Of a DNA stretch of 64,000 nucleotides, positions 17,777-27,586 are shown piece after piece. The first letter of the stretch is position 1. Each line of letters starts with the position of its first letter. The translations under genes and the position numbers were made by a program. Source of the stretch: Bifidobacterium choladohabitans (GTDB lineage: Bacteria > Actinomycetota > Actinomycetes > Actinomycetales > Bifidobacteriaceae). The notes under the pieces are model-generated. The model made no database searches, had not been told where the DNA came from, and saw only the letters and a list, made by a program, of their open reading frames with translations. The stretch spans positions 1 through 64,000 of the forward strand of contig NZ_JACFPL010000004.1 in assembly GCF_016102005.1 (NCBI RefSeq). Reading direction: 5' to 3'.

Positions 17777-18574
17777 ATGACCGGTCCGAGACGTAGAAGA
17801 TATCGGTATCGAGGCCGCAGCCGGTACGGTTCGGTCTGGCGAAGTCCCGCCCCGGCCCGCTTCCGTCGCGAATCACTCACGGAACGGGTGCTGATCCTTC
17901 TGGTAGTGGCTGTGGTCCTGGGCATCACCATCGGCCTGATACTGCCAAGGGTCAACGGTGGAGTCGGACGGCTGACCGGACGATATACAGCAACCGGCGA
18001 TGCGGCCCAGACCCTTCAGGGTCTGACAGTGGACGATCATGCCCGTCCCGGCCGCCAGTACAGGCGCGAGGCCTTCGGCTTCAAGGAGACCGACGAGGAC
18101 GGCAACGGCTGCAATGTGCGCGAGGATGTGCTGACCCGCGACCTGACCGACCTGCGTACCACCACTCCCGGCGGGTGCAAGGTGGCCAGTGGTCGTCTGC
18201 AGGACCCTTATACCGGGCGGACCATCGAATTCGTCAGAGGGCCGAAGACCAGCTCGGCTGTGCAGATCGACCATGTGGTCGCCCTGGAGAATGCCTGGCG
18301 GTCAGGAGCCAGCAAGTGGGACACGGCCCGCCGCTACCGTTTTGGCAACGACCCCTACAATCTTCTTGCTGTTGACGGCCCCGCCAACCAGGCCAAGGGG
18401 AGTGCCTCGGCCGACTACTGGTTGCCCGAGAACAAGGACTATCAGTGCTCCTATGTGGCCCGTCAGATAGCGGTCAAGGACAAGTACTCCCTGAGCGTCA
18501 CCAGCTCGGAAAAGCAGGCCATGCTGGCCGTTCTGCATACCTGTCCGGGCCAGCCCCTTCCGCAGGATCGCTGA
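17777..18574 (+). CDS. Membrane-anchored HNH nuclease-like protein (DUF1524 type)
   Basis: A 265-residue protein with a very basic N-terminus (RRRRYRYRGR), one membrane segment (about residues 38-58) and an external domain resembling the C-terminal HNH domain of the GmrSD/DUF1524 family: the QIDHVVALENAW motif with its metal-binding Asp-His, then FGNDPYNLLAVDGPANQAKG. In such proteins the DHV motif and the later Asn form the nuclease site. AGGAGG lies 12 bases before the ATG. No partner restriction gene is adjacent. A role in degrading or processing extracellular DNA is plausible but unproven. Confidence 0.8.
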   Translation: MTGPRRRRYRYRGRSRYGSVWRSPAPARFRRESLTERVLILLVVAVVLGITIGLILPRVNGGVGRLTGRYTATGDAAQTLQGLTVDDHARPGRQYRREAFGFKETDEDGNGCNVREDVLTRDLTDLRTTTPGGCKVASGRLQDPYTGRTIEFVRGPKTSSAVQIDHVVALENAWRSGASKWDTARRYRFGNDPYNLLAVDGPANQAKGSASADYWLPENKDYQCSYVARQIAVKDKYSLSVTSSEKQAMLAVLHTCPGQPLPQDR

Positions 18575-18612
18575 TCGCTGGCCTACAGGAGACCGATACT
18601 TCCGCCGAAAGA

Positions 18613-18650
18613 ACAAGCTGACAACTGACATCTTTCAGTTGACGTCTTGT
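18613..18650. terminator. Possible bidirectional terminator hairpin
   Basis: CAACTGA/TCAGTTG (18622-18628 with 18635-18641), extended by ACAAG/CTTGT, lies between convergent genes. T-rich sequence follows on the minus strand (TTCTTT) and partly on the plus strand (GTTTATC). Confidence 0.45.
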
Positions 18651-18729
18651 GTTTATCAGTCTGTCGATCCTGCACCTTGCGATGAATCTGGTCAGATCTA
18701 GCGGGTACCGGAGAAAGACACCCCGGGGA

Positions 18730-20301
18730 TCAGTCCTGGGTTTTGGTGTCGGCGGTGGAGGCTGTGACGGCAGGGGCTTCGGTGTGGATGATGTGCATGT
18801 GGCGCAGGAGCATGCGGGTCATCTGACGGCCGGAGCCGGCGCCGTTTCCACGGACGCCGAAGTAGACCAGCAGAACCATGCCCAGGCAGATCAGTGCCGA
18901 GATGCGCAGGGCCCACTGCACGCCGAAGATGTTGGCTGCGATCTGGGTGGAGTGACCGCCGCCCATGGCGTTGTGGCGCAGGGTGGTGATGGTCTCCATG
19001 AGGATGACCAGGATGGGTGCGCCGACGGCGCCGGCGATCTGCCGGGCCGTGTTGGTGACGGCCGAACCGGCTGAAACGTCCTTGGGAGCCAGGTTGTTCA
19101 GGGACCAGGTGGTCAAGGGCATCAGGGTGAAGCCCATACCGATCTGGCGGATGAACTGGCAGATGGAGACCAAACCGATCCAGGTATTGGCGCCGATCAG
19201 GCTCATGGCGATGGTGCCCAGCAACAGGACCGAGCAGCCGGTCATGGCCACGGGTCGAGCCCCCCAGCGGTCCAGCAGCCGGCCGCCGAAGAACTGGGCG
19301 ATGGCGGTGCCGATGGCTCCAGGCAGCATGACCAGACCGCTCATGGTGGCTGAGAATCCGCGATCCGTCTGGATGTACATGGGCAGGATGACGGTGACCG
19401 AGCTGAAGGCGAAGAAGGACATGGATGCGATGATGGTGCCCACGGTGAAGTTCTTGATCCGCAGCACATGCAGGTCCAGCAGGGGCTTGTCGTGGTGGAG
19501 CTGGCGAAGAACGAACCAGATGATCCCGATCAGGCCGACCAGCATGAAGGGCCAGGTCATGAAGGAGGTGATGGGGAAGTTCTCGATGTTGGTGAAGCCG
19601 AACATGAGTCCGCCGAATCCGAAGATGGACAGGGCCACCGAGAAGAAGTCCGCCTTGACGCTGGTGTCACGCTGGCCGAAGTTGCGCAGGCCGAAGATGG
19701 ACAGGAGCAGCGCCACAGCCCCGCAGATGCTCAGCGTCAGGAAGATGGAGCGCCAGCCGTTGGCATCGGTCTGCCATCCGCCCAGGGTGGGGCCGATGGC
19801 CGGGGCCACGCTCATTGCCAGGCCCACGGTGCCCATGGCCATGCCGCGCTTGGACAGAGGATATATGGAGAAGACGGTGATCTGCAGGACGGGCCACATG
19901 GTTCCCGTGCCTATGGCCTCAAGGATGCGGCCCAGCAGAACCAGGGCGAAGGTCTGCGACTGCCAGCTCAGCAGGGACCCCAGGGTGAAGACGGCCATGG
20001 AGGTGATGACGATCTGCCTGGTGGAGAAGCGTTTGGTCAGAAAACCGGTCAATGGCACCATGACGCCCATGACCAGCTGGAATACCGAGGTCAGCCACTG
20101 GCCGGTGGTCAGGGTGATGTGGAACTCGTCCACAATGGTGGGCAGGGCCGAAGCCAGCTGCAGCTGGGTGAAGTTGCCCAGGAAGGTGATGACGGTCAGG
20201 ATGGCCAACGAAAGGAAGGCTTCATGGGTGAGCTTTCCGTTGACGAAGGCTCCATCCTTGCTGAGGGTCCGCCCTTGCTTGGCGAGCTCCTGCTTCCTCA
20301 T
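18730..20301 (-). CDS. MFS drug-efflux transporter (DHA2/EmrB-type)
   Basis: A 523-residue permease with about 14 predicted membrane segments, typical of the DHA2 drug:proton antiporters. Characteristic are FLGNFTQLQLASALPTIV in the first segment, the loop motif GFLTKRFSTRQIV, and the antiporter motif GLAMSVAPAIGPTLGG. The minus-strand ATG at 20301 is preceded by AAAGGAAG; upstream in-frame codons give a non-conserved extension. The substrate is unknown. It is divergent from pstS, with 330 bases between. No regulator is adjacent. Confidence 0.9.
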   Translation of the reverse strand: MRKQELAKQGRTLSKDGAFVNGKLTHEAFLSLAILTVITFLGNFTQLQLASALPTIVDEFHITLTTGQWLTSVFQLVMGVMVPLTGFLTKRFSTRQIVITSMAVFTLGSLLSWQSQTFALVLLGRILEAIGTGTMWPVLQITVFSIYPLSKRGMAMGTVGLAMSVAPAIGPTLGGWQTDANGWRSIFLTLSICGAVALLLSIFGLRNFGQRDTSVKADFFSVALSIFGFGGLMFGFTNIENFPITSFMTWPFMLVGLIGIIWFVLRQLHHDKPLLDLHVLRIKNFTVGTIIASMSFFAFSSVTVILPMYIQTDRGFSATMSGLVMLPGAIGTAIAQFFGGRLLDRWGARPVAMTGCSVLLLGTIAMSLIGANTWIGLVSICQFIRQIGMGFTLMPLTTWSLNNLAPKDVSAGSAVTNTARQIAGAVGAPILVILMETITTLRHNAMGGGHSTQIAANIFGVQWALRISALICLGMVLLVYFGVRGNGAGSGRQMTRMLLRHMHIIHTEAPAVTASTADTKTQD

Positions 20302-20631
20302 GCAATCACCACTTCCTTTAGGTTCAGTTTTCGCTGCGCATACCACTCCCTGCGGTGCCGTCCTAGAAAGCAAATCAGGGCATACCGATACCGGTGACAC
20401 TAAGAAAAGAACAAGAGGGCTAAGCGTCTGACAATGACCTTATAATATACCCGGTAGTGGATTGTGATTGGGTTTTTCCACATGGCTGACGCGGATGTAG
20501 CGACCTTGTCCGGCGGTCAGCGTTTCCAGTATGCTGTGTGAGGCGAGCTTCGGTAATGTGAATACGGGAAGGTCAAGCACGGGCTGATGAGGACGGACGT
20601 TTGAAATGCAACGGCGGTCAAGGTAGGTAGC
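20302..20631. other. Intergenic region between the MFS gene and pstS
   Basis: No gene is seen. It contains a good -10 hexamer TATAAT (20441-20446) in a locally AT-rich segment, a tandem ATACCG-ATACCG (20382-20393), and the ribosome-binding site AGGTAGG of pstS. The divergent promoters of the exporter and the pst operon must lie here. I could not identify a convincing PhoP box by eye. Confidence 0.5.
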
Positions 20632-21780
20632 ATGCACGCACATGGTCATGGTCGTGGTAGATTCGCGGCCCTCCTCATGTCCCTGGCAATGATGATTTCC
20701 CTGGCTGCCTGCGGCGACAACGTCCCCGTCGATGGCGGCGAGACAGGCAATACTGCGGATCAAACCCTCTTCCAAGGCGAGTTCGCCGGATCTGGCGCAT
20801 CCTCCCAGCAGAGCGCTGACGAGGCCTGGATAGCCGGCTTCCACAAGCAGCATCCGGGGGCGCGTATCTCCTATGACCCGGCAGGTTCCGGTGCCGGGGT
20901 CAATGCCTTCCTTTCGGGTTCGACCATCTGGGCCGGCACCGATGCACCGCTGACCGCCGATCAGCTTGAGCGCTCGCGAAAGGTCTGCGGTTCCGGTATG
21001 GCCTTTGACCTGCCCGTCTATGCCACTCCAATCGCCGTGGCCTACAATCTTCCTGATCTGTGGCCCAAGGGTTCAGACGGCCATCTGCGGATGGACCCGG
21101 CTCTGATCGCCATGATCTTCTCTGGAAAGGTCACCAACTGGCGGGATCCGCGCATCGCAGCCCTCAACCCGGAGGCCAATCTGCCCGACCTGGACATCAC
21201 TGTGATTCATCGTTCGGACAAGTCCGGCACCACGAAAAGCTTCCTGTCCTATCTGCACGACACCGCCGGGTCCGCCTGGCCTTATCCAGCGGGTGAGAAT
21301 TGGCCCAACGACCTGGGGCAGGGTGCCAAGGGCACTGCCGGGGTGGTCATGACCATGAACCAGGCAGAGGGCACCTTCGGTTATGCGGACGCGGCACAGA
21401 CCACCGGGTTGGGGACCGTGGCCGTCCAGGTGGGGAAGACCTGGCAGCCGCCTACAGCAAAGACCGTGGCCAACCTGCTGGATTCGGCCCAACGGGATCC
21501 CCAGGCCAGCCAGCCCGGCCGGGTGGTCCTGACCGTGGACCATCGCACCACACGGAAACACATCTATCCCATCGTCCTGGTCTCCTACGATGTGGCCTGC
21601 ACCGTCTATCGAAACGATCAGGACGGATCCAAGGCCCGGTTCGCCAAGGCCTGGTTGACCTATCTGCTGAGCGAGCAGGGCCAGCGCATGGCTGCGGCCA
21701 ATGCGGGCAGCGCCGAGCTGGGGCAGGGGCTCCGCAGTCAGGCCATGGCCTCGGTGGAGACCATTGGGGGGAAGTCATGA
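20632..21780 (+). CDS. pstS: Phosphate ABC transporter, substrate-binding lipoprotein
   Basis: Extracytoplasmic phosphate receptor. The signal ends in a lipobox (LAAC, lipidated C27), and the mature protein shows the phosphate-binding GSGAS near its start, YDPAGSGAGVNAF, GTDAPLT, and HRSDKSGTTKSF. 382 residues. First gene of pstSCAB; its stop overlaps the pstC start (ATGA). Induction by phosphate limitation through PhoRP is the expected control, but no PhoP site was identified. Confidence 0.96.
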   Translation: MHAHGHGRGRFAALLMSLAMMISLAACGDNVPVDGGETGNTADQTLFQGEFAGSGASSQQSADEAWIAGFHKQHPGARISYDPAGSGAGVNAFLSGSTIWAGTDAPLTADQLERSRKVCGSGMAFDLPVYATPIAVAYNLPDLWPKGSDGHLRMDPALIAMIFSGKVTNWRDPRIAALNPEANLPDLDITVIHRSDKSGTTKSFLSYLHDTAGSAWPYPAGENWPNDLGQGAKGTAGVVMTMNQAEGTFGYADAAQTTGLGTVAVQVGKTWQPPTAKTVANLLDSAQRDPQASQPGRVVLTVDHRTTRKHIYPIVLVSYDVACTVYRNDQDGSKARFAKAWLTYLLSEQGQRMAAANAGSAELGQGLRSQAMASVETIGGKS

Positions 21781-22730
21781 GCGAGAAACCGGACGAGGCT
21801 GCAACCCTGAACAAGGCCAAACGGGTGGACCGGATCTTCAAGGCCTGTGCCACCGGGGCGGGCATCCTGATCCTGCTGGCCCTGGCCGCGGTCACCCTCT
21901 TTCTGATCCTGCGGGCCTTTCCGGCCTTCACCGGGGATACGGATTCCCGCACCCAGGCCATCCTTTCCCTGAGCGGGGGACGGGCCAGCAGTTTCCTGGG
22001 TTATGTGGGCCCGCTGGTTTTCGGCACCGTTCTGATTGCCGGCCTGGCCCTGCTCCTGGCCTTCCCCGTCTCCCTAGGTATCGCCCTCTTCATCGGCTAC
22101 TACGCCCCCGCCCGCCTGTCCACGCTGCTCAGCACGGTGATCGACCTGCTGGCCGCGGTGCCCTCGGTGATCTACGGGCTCTGGGGGGCTCTGGTCCTGG
22201 TTCCCAACATCACCGGCTTCTGGCGTTGGCTGTCTGTCCATTTGGGCTGGATCCCGCTCTTTTCCGGACCCGCTGCAGCACCGGCCCGGTCCGTGGCCAC
22301 GGTGGCCCTGGTGCTGGCGGTCATGATCCTGCCCATCATCACCTCGGTCACCCGAGACATCCTGATCCAGGCCCCTCGACTTCAGCAGGAGGCCGCCTTG
22401 GCCCTGGGTGCCACCAAGTGGGAGATGATCCGGCTTGCGGTCCTGCCCTTCGGCCGCTCGGGCATCATCTCGGCCTCCATGCTTGGGCTGGGGCGCGCCC
22501 TGGGCGAGACCATGGCGGTGCTGATGATCCTTTCGCCTGGTTTCAGCTACTCCCTGCGGCTGCTGCAGGCTTCAAAAAGCCAGACCATCGCCGCCAACAT
22601 CGCCGCCCAGTTCCCCGAGGCGGACTCCCAGGGCGTGGCCCTCCTGGTTGCCACCGGCCTGGTCCTCTTCATCATCACCTTCATCGTCAACTATCTGGCG
22701 CGCAGGATCACAGCAAAGGCGGGTGCATGA
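21777..22730 (+). CDS. pstC: Phosphate ABC transporter permease PstC
   Basis: Inner-membrane permease subunit, 317 residues with about six membrane segments. The ABC permease signature is seen as EAALALGATKWEMIRLAVLPFGRSGI, and GRALGETMAVLMI follows. ATG 21777 overlaps the pstS stop, and the gene overlaps pstA by four bases, so all are translated together. Confidence 0.95.
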   Translation: MSEKPDEAATLNKAKRVDRIFKACATGAGILILLALAAVTLFLILRAFPAFTGDTDSRTQAILSLSGGRASSFLGYVGPLVFGTVLIAGLALLLAFPVSLGIALFIGYYAPARLSTLLSTVIDLLAAVPSVIYGLWGALVLVPNITGFWRWLSVHLGWIPLFSGPAAAPARSVATVALVLAVMILPIITSVTRDILIQAPRLQQEAALALGATKWEMIRLAVLPFGRSGIISASMLGLGRALGETMAVLMILSPGFSYSLRLLQASKSQTIAANIAAQFPEADSQGVALLVATGLVLFIITFIVNYLARRITAKAGA

Positions 22731-23707
22731 TGGCAAGCCGAACTGATCGTGGACCGGTCATCGATTTTGACCGCTTCAGGCCCACCAGGTCCTCCATCCG
22801 GGCGCGCAAGCGTAAGGACCGGCTGATGACCGTCCTGATCGGGCTCTCCTTCCTGGTGGCCCTGATTCCGTTGGTTTCGGTGCTCTGGGTCAGCCTGTCA
22901 AAGGGGGTGCAGCGGCTGACACCGGACTTCCTCACCCACAATATGAGCGGGGTGGTAGGGGGCAACCCCACGCCGACCGGAGGTTACGGCGGCATCCTGC
23001 ACGCGGTAATCGGCACCCTGGAGATCACCTTTGGATCCATGGTCATATCCATTCCGGTGGGTGTCATGTGCGCGGTCTACCTGGTCGAGTACGCCCATGG
23101 AGGCCGTCTGGCCAAGGCCATCGGTCTCATGGTGGACGTGATGAGCGGGATCCCCTCCATCGTGGCCGGCCTCTTCGCCTTCTCCATGTTCGCCCTGGTG
23201 GTCGGACCGGGCACCGTCAACGGCCTGGCCGGTTCGGTGGCCCTCTCCCTGCTCATGCTGCCCACGGTGGTCAAGACCTCCGAGGATATGCTGGCCGTGG
23301 TTCCCGACGACCTGCGTGAGGCTGCCTACGCCTTGGGAGTGACCAAGCAGCGGACCATCACCAGCATTGTTCTGCGCACGGCCCTGCCCGGCATCGTCTC
23401 GGGCACCATCCTGGCTGTGGCACGGGTCATTGGTGAAACGGCGCCCCTGCTGATCGCCTCGGGCTTCATCGCCACCACCAACCCCAACCTATTCTCCGGG
23501 AGGATGACCACCCTGCCGGTCTTCGTCTACAACGAGTATTCCCAGGGGCTGGCCGTCTGCGGACCGGGGGCCGATCCGGGATGCCTGAGCGACATCCACA
23601 TGCAGCGGGCCTGGGCTGCGGCCCTGGTGTTGATTCTTATCGTCCTGCTGCTCAATCTGCTTGGGCGGCTGGTCTCGCGCATCTTTGCTGTTGGGCGGAC
23701 GCGTTGA
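22727..23707 (+). CDS. pstA: Phosphate ABC transporter permease PstA
   Basis: Second permease subunit (326 residues). Motifs: [33 protein letters not shown] (the coupling-helix signature) and [10 protein letters not shown]. Start is ATG 22727, overlapping the pstC stop; ATG 22730 directly follows and cannot be excluded. pstB follows after 31 bases. Confidence 0.95.
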   Translation: MMASRTDRGPVIDFDRFRPTRSSIRARKRKDRLMTVLIGLSFLVALIPLVSVLWVSLSKGVQRLTPDFLTHNMSGVVGGNPTPTGGYGGILHAVIGTLEITFGSMVISIPVGVMCAVYLVEYAHGGRLAKAIGLMVDVMSGIPSIVAGLFAFSMFALVVGPGTVNGLAGSVALSLLMLPTVVKTSEDMLAVVPDDLREAAYALGVTKQRTITSIVLRTALPGIVSGTILAVARVIGETAPLLIASGFIATTNPNLFSGRMTTLPVFVYNEYSQGLAVCGPGADPGCLSDIHMQRAWAAALVLILIVLLLNLLGRLVSRIFAVGRTR

Positions 23708-23738
23708 GCGCCGCCATGAGAGAAACGGAGGCCGGAAC

Positions 23739-24518
23739 ATGGGCCAACGCATAGACATCAACCACCTCAACGTCTACTACGGCGATTTCCTGGCCGTCCA
23801 GGACGTGAACATGCGAATCCAGGCCAACAAGGTCACCGCCTTCATCGGCCCCTCCGGTTGCGGCAAGTCAACGGTCCTGCGCACCCTGGACCGCATGCAC
23901 GAGATAACACCGGGGGCGCATGTGAGCGGGCAGGTGCTCTTGGAGGGTCGTGACCTTTACGGACCGGATGTAGACCCGGTCGAGGTGCGGCGGGACGTGG
24001 GCATGGTCTTCCAGAGGGCCAACCCCTTCCCGACCATGTCCATCCGGGAGAACGTCCTGGCCGGCATACGGCTGAACAAGAAGCACATCGCCAAGTCGGA
24101 CGCGGACGATCTGGTGGAGTGGGCCCTGCGCGGAGCCAACCTTTGGAATGAGGTCAAGGATCGCCTGGACAAGCCGGGCATCGGGCTCTCGGGCGGTCAG
24201 CAGCAGCGGCTCTGCATCGCCCGTGCCGTGGCCGTACACCCCCAGGTCCTGCTCATGGACGAACCCTGTTCGGCCCTGGACCCCATCTCCACCCTGGCTG
24301 TGGAGGATCTGATCAACGAGCTCAAACGGGACTACACCATCGTCATCGTCACCCATAACATGCAGCAGGCCGCCAGGGTCTCGGACTATACGGCCTTCTT
24401 CAATCTCAAGGCGGTCGGTCAGCCCGGCCATTTGGTGGAGATGGACGACACCACCACCATCTTCTCCAACCCGCACGAGCCGGACACCGAGCGCTACATC
24501 TCCGGTCGCTTCGGCTGA
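23739..24518 (+). CDS. pstB: Phosphate ABC transporter ATP-binding protein
   Basis: ATPase of the Pst system, 259 residues. Walker [11 protein letters not shown]-loop [10 protein letters not shown], signature [14 protein letters not shown], Walker [13 protein letters not shown] and switch histidine VTHNMQQAA are all intact. ATG 23739 is preceded by CGGAGG. No phoU follows, which is somewhat unusual as phoU often ends the operon. Confidence 0.97.
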   Translation: MGQRIDINHLNVYYGDFLAVQDVNMRIQANKVTAFIGPSGCGKSTVLRTLDRMHEITPGAHVSGQVLLEGRDLYGPDVDPVEVRRDVGMVFQRANPFPTMSIRENVLAGIRLNKKHIAKSDADDLVEWALRGANLWNEVKDRLDKPGIGLSGGQQQRLCIARAVAVHPQVLLMDEPCSALDPISTLAVEDLINELKRDYTIVIVTHNMQQAARVSDYTAFFNLKAVGQPGHLVEMDDTTTIFSNPHEPDTERYISGRFG

Positions 24519-24586
24519 GACGGAACCGGTCTGCGCACCCGCCCGTCAGGTATCATGGTTCCGGCATCCACGGAAGGAGCGAGGGC

Positions 24587-25573
24587 ATGGGAGTATTGCT
24601 GGAACCGGCCACCCTCTTGGGCATCATCCTGGTGGGCTACCTGTTCAAGCGCTTTGGGCTCTTTCGTCCCTTGGACTACCGGGTGTTGCAGACCGTAGTG
24701 TTCGACTTGGTCCTGCCGGGGGCCATCATCTACTCCTTCGCCACCAACCCCCACGATCCCAGCCTTCTTCTGGTCTCGGCCTTCGCCTTCGTGGCCTCGC
24801 TGATTCCGCCCCTGGCCATCTTCCTGACCAGCAGGCATCGGCCCACGGCTCAGCGGGCTTTTCTTATGCTCAACGGATCGGGTTTCAACATCGGATGCTT
24901 CTGCTTCCCCATGCTCCAGTCGCTGCTGGGCACGGCGGCCCTGGTTCCCGCCGCCATGTTCGACATCGGCAACTCGGTCATGGTCTCTGCCGGGACCAAC
25001 GTCATGACCCAGGGGCTTCTGCATATTCGACCGGGCCAGTCCCTGGATCCTGATGCTGGGGAGCCGGTCAAGCTGGATGACCCGGATGCCCGCAAACTCC
25101 ATCGCAAGGCTGCAGCCATCTCCATAGCCAAGGGCTTCCTGAGCTCGCCATCCTTCGACACCTACATGGTCATGGTGTGCTTTACCTTGGCCGGAATCTC
25201 ATTGCCGGACTGGTCGGCCCAGGTCACCCGCCCACTCTCTGCAGCCAACGCCTTCTGCTCCATGCTTATGGTGGGCATGCTCATGGACTTGCCTGGCGGG
25301 CGGGATGATGTCAAGTCCGTATTGCAGATTCTGGCCTGGCGGCTGCCCTTCGGCATCCTGTTCGCGACGGCCGCATGGTATCTGCTGCCCTTCGAACCCC
25401 TGATCCGTCAGGCGGTGGCCCTATGTTGCCTGGCTCCGACGGCGGTTTTCGCCACCATGTTCACCGACAAGGTCCTGGGGAACGCCCGTCTGGCCGGATT
25501 CACCCTGGCCCTGACTGCGGTGATCGGTGCGGTGCTCATGGTCTTGGCGCACCTGCTGATGGGTGCCCTCTGA
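24587..25573 (+). CDS. AEC-family transporter (auxin efflux carrier-like)
   Basis: A 328-residue membrane protein of about ten segments, arranged as two five-helix halves with a central polar loop (about 150-185). The first half has LGIILVGYLFKRFGLF and FDLVLPGAIIYSFA; the second has a helix with LAPTAVFATMF, both typical of AEC carriers. Bacterial relatives move organic acids such as malate, but the substrate here is unknown. GGAAGGAG precedes the ATG. Converges on a tiny minus-strand gene with four bases between stops. Confidence 0.82.
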   Translation: MGVLLEPATLLGIILVGYLFKRFGLFRPLDYRVLQTVVFDLVLPGAIIYSFATNPHDPSLLLVSAFAFVASLIPPLAIFLTSRHRPTAQRAFLMLNGSGFNIGCFCFPMLQSLLGTAALVPAAMFDIGNSVMVSAGTNVMTQGLLHIRPGQSLDPDAGEPVKLDDPDARKLHRKAAAISIAKGFLSSPSFDTYMVMVCFTLAGISLPDWSAQVTRPLSAANAFCSMLMVGMLMDLPGGRDDVKSVLQILAWRLPFGILFATAAWYLLPFEPLIRQAVALCCLAPTAVFATMFTDKVLGNARLAGFTLALTAVIGAVLMVLAHLLMGAL

Positions 25574-25577
25574 GATT

Positions 25578-25781
25578 TCAGTCCTTCTTGTTGTCTTTGC
25601 CCTGGTCGCGGCGCTCCTGCTCCTGACGCAGGGTGCGACCCTCGCGGGTGCGCTGCTTGTTGACCGTGGCGGCTGCAATCCGTTCGGCAGCTCGTTCATC
25701 CTGACCACGATCGACCTCGCTGTCATGCACGTGCTGATACTGCTTCTGATCGTCCGGATCCCAATGATTGTTCCTGGCCAT
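25578..25781 (-). CDS. Small charged protein, plasmid-stabilisation-like
   Basis: A 67-residue, highly charged, hydrophilic protein with no membrane segment. It resembles a widespread small family often labelled plasmid stabilization protein, whose hallmark is a stretch like ERAAERIAAATVNKQR followed by a disordered Lys/Arg/Gly-rich tail; that label does not prove a role in plasmid maintenance. A strong ribosome-binding site GAGGAGGGG lies four bases before the minus-strand ATG at 25781, which is the main support that it is a real gene. Confidence 0.7.
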   Translation of the reverse strand: MARNNHWDPDDQKQYQHVHDSEVDRGQDERAAERIAAATVNKQRTREGRTLRQEQERRDQGKDNKKD

Positions 25782-25937
25782 ATGCCCCTCCTCGAAAGCG
25801 CCGTGCCCCTCAACTCATTCCCCATGCGGGAGGGCTTCAGGGCCGTGCCGACATGCCGATTATAGGTGAGCGGAAGGTTCTGCAGCGGTATTGGAGCTCA
25901 ATAGGAGGGACCTGTAACAGAAAAAGCCGAGTGCTCG

Positions 25938-25946
25938 TGATATTCT
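25938..25946 (+). promoter_or_regulatory. Extended -10 promoter of the purine permease
   Basis: TGaTATTCT forms an extended -10 element 42 bases before the start codon. The short leader then contains a weak inverted repeat (TTGTCT/AGACAA, 25953-25976). No purine riboswitch was recognised. Confidence 0.4.
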
Positions 25947-25987
25947 TTCCTTGTCTCATCGCCAAATAAGACAATAAGGAATCGAAT

Positions 25988-27388
25988 ATGCATAAGCTAT
26001 TTCGGCTTTCGGATAATAATACCACAGTCTCTACGGAAGTGGTAGCAGGCATCACCACCTTCTTCGCCATGGCCTACATCATCGTGGTCAATCCCTCGGT
26101 GCTCTCCACGGCGGGGATGCCTTGGGGCGCCGTCTTTCTCGCCACCCTGATCGCTGCCATCATCGGCACCCTGATCATGGGTCTGGTGGCCAACGTGCCC
26201 TACGGCGTGGCGCCAGGAGTCGGACTGGATGCCTTCTTCACCTTCACCGTGGTCAAGGGGCTGGGCTTCACCTGGCAACAGACCATGTGCATGGTCTTCC
26301 TGTGCGGCCTGATCAACATCCTGGTAACGGCCACCAAGCTGCGCAAGATGATCATCCAGGCCATTCCGCCTCTGCTCCAGCACGCCATCGGCGGCGGCAT
26401 CGGCGTCTTCATTGCCTATGTGGGTCTGCTCAATGTGGGCATCATCAAGTTCACTCCTGACAAGACCTCGGCAGCCGGCGCCAACCCAGGGCTGACCACC
26501 TTCAACACCCCCGGTGTCATCCTCTTCGTCATCGGCTTGTTGCTGACCGTCTTCCTCCTGATCTTCAAGTTCAAGGGCCATCTGGCCTTCATCAACAAAG
26601 GCGCCTTTGTCATCGCCATCATCGCGGTCACGCTCCTGGGCATTCCCATGGGGGTCACCAGCATGGCCAAGTCGGTCGATCTGGGACAGGCCTGGTCACA
26701 GCTGCCGCAGACCTTCCTGGCCATTTTCAGTCCGGAGGGCTTCCCTGCCCTCTTCTCCGACCCGGCCAAGCTGCCGGTGGTTCTGGTGACCATCTTCGCC
26801 TTCTCCCTGTCGGATACATTCGACACCATCGGTACCTTTGTGGGCACCGGTCGGCGCTCAGGCATCTTCTCAGCCGAGGATGAGCAGGCTCTGGAAACCG
26901 GTCGCGGCTTCAGCTCCAAGATGGATAGGGCCCTGTTCGCCGACGCTACGGCCACCTCCATCGGCGCCCTCTTCGGTACCTCCAACACCACCACCTATGT
27001 GGAGTCCGCTGCGGGCATCGCAGCCGGTGGCCGGACCGGACTGACCTCGGTGGTCATCGCCGCCTGCTTCGCGCTCAGCGCCGTCTTCGCTCCGCTGATT
27101 TCGGCTGTGCCTTCGGCGGCCACTGCGCCCGTCCTGGTCATTGTGGGTTGCATGATGATGAGCTCCTTCGCAGAGATTGAGTGGGGCGAGCTGTCTGAGG
27201 CCATTCCGGCCTTCTTCACGGCCATCTTCATGGGCTTCGCCTACTCCATCTCCTATGGCGTGGCTGCCGGTTTCATCACCTACTGCCTGACCATGGTCTG
27301 CAAGCGCAAGGGCAAGGAGGTCCATCCCATCATCTGGGCGGTCTCGGCCCTCTTCATCCTGGACTTCGTGCTCCAGGCCGTGCTTTAG
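25988..27388 (+). CDS. AzgA-type purine permease (NCS2)
   Basis: Proton symporter for purine bases such as adenine, guanine or hypoxanthine, 466 residues with about 14 membrane segments. Diagnostic features are EVVAGITTFFAMAYIIVVNP at the start, VAPGVGLDAFF, FSLSDTFDTIGTFVG and TTTYVESAAGIAAGGRTGL, which define the AzgA branch rather than the uracil branch. AAGGAA precedes the ATG. Stands alone. Confidence 0.93.
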   Translation: MHKLFRLSDNNTTVSTEVVAGITTFFAMAYIIVVNPSVLSTAGMPWGAVFLATLIAAIIGTLIMGLVANVPYGVAPGVGLDAFFTFTVVKGLGFTWQQTMCMVFLCGLINILVTATKLRKMIIQAIPPLLQHAIGGGIGVFIAYVGLLNVGIIKFTPDKTSAAGANPGLTTFNTPGVILFVIGLLLTVFLLIFKFKGHLAFINKGAFVIAIIAVTLLGIPMGVTSMAKSVDLGQAWSQLPQTFLAIFSPEGFPALFSDPAKLPVVLVTIFAFSLSDTFDTIGTFVGTGRRSGIFSAEDEQALETGRGFSSKMDRALFADATATSIGALFGTSNTTTYVESAAGIAAGGRTGLTSVVIAACFALSAVFAPLISAVPSAATAPVLVIVGCMMMSSFAEIEWGELSEAIPAFFTAIFMGFAYSISYGVAAGFITYCLTMVCKRKGKEVHPIIWAVSALFILDFVLQAVL

Positions 27389-27490
27389 AACAGGAATTCG
27401 GCATATCAGAACCATCCCGATTTGTAGGTTGTGATCTTAGCGATCTGCAGACCGGGAAGGCTGATAGAGAAAGCTTGACATGAGACCGTA

Positions 27491-27535
27491 GTGAAGCTCT
27501 GCCACGTGTGTAGTGGCGGAGCTTCACTTGTTCTT
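27491..27535 (+). terminator. Terminator of the purine permease
   Basis: gtgaagctctgccac (27491-27505) pairs with gtggcggagcttcac (27513-27527) over 15 positions with one T-G pair, then TTGTTCTT. It lies about 100 bases after the permease stop. Confidence 0.75.
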
Positions 27536-27586
27536 GGTCTGATGAGAGGTGATTTTCTAAAAAGGTGTCCTTGAATTTGCTTCTGT

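Noticed and set aside
20428-20446. CTGACA with TATAAT as a full promoter upstream of pstS
   Set aside because: The two hexamers are only seven bases apart; only the -10 box is retained as a possibility.
25947-25987. Riboswitch in the purine permease leader
   Set aside because: The leader is too short, and no purine-riboswitch core was recognised.
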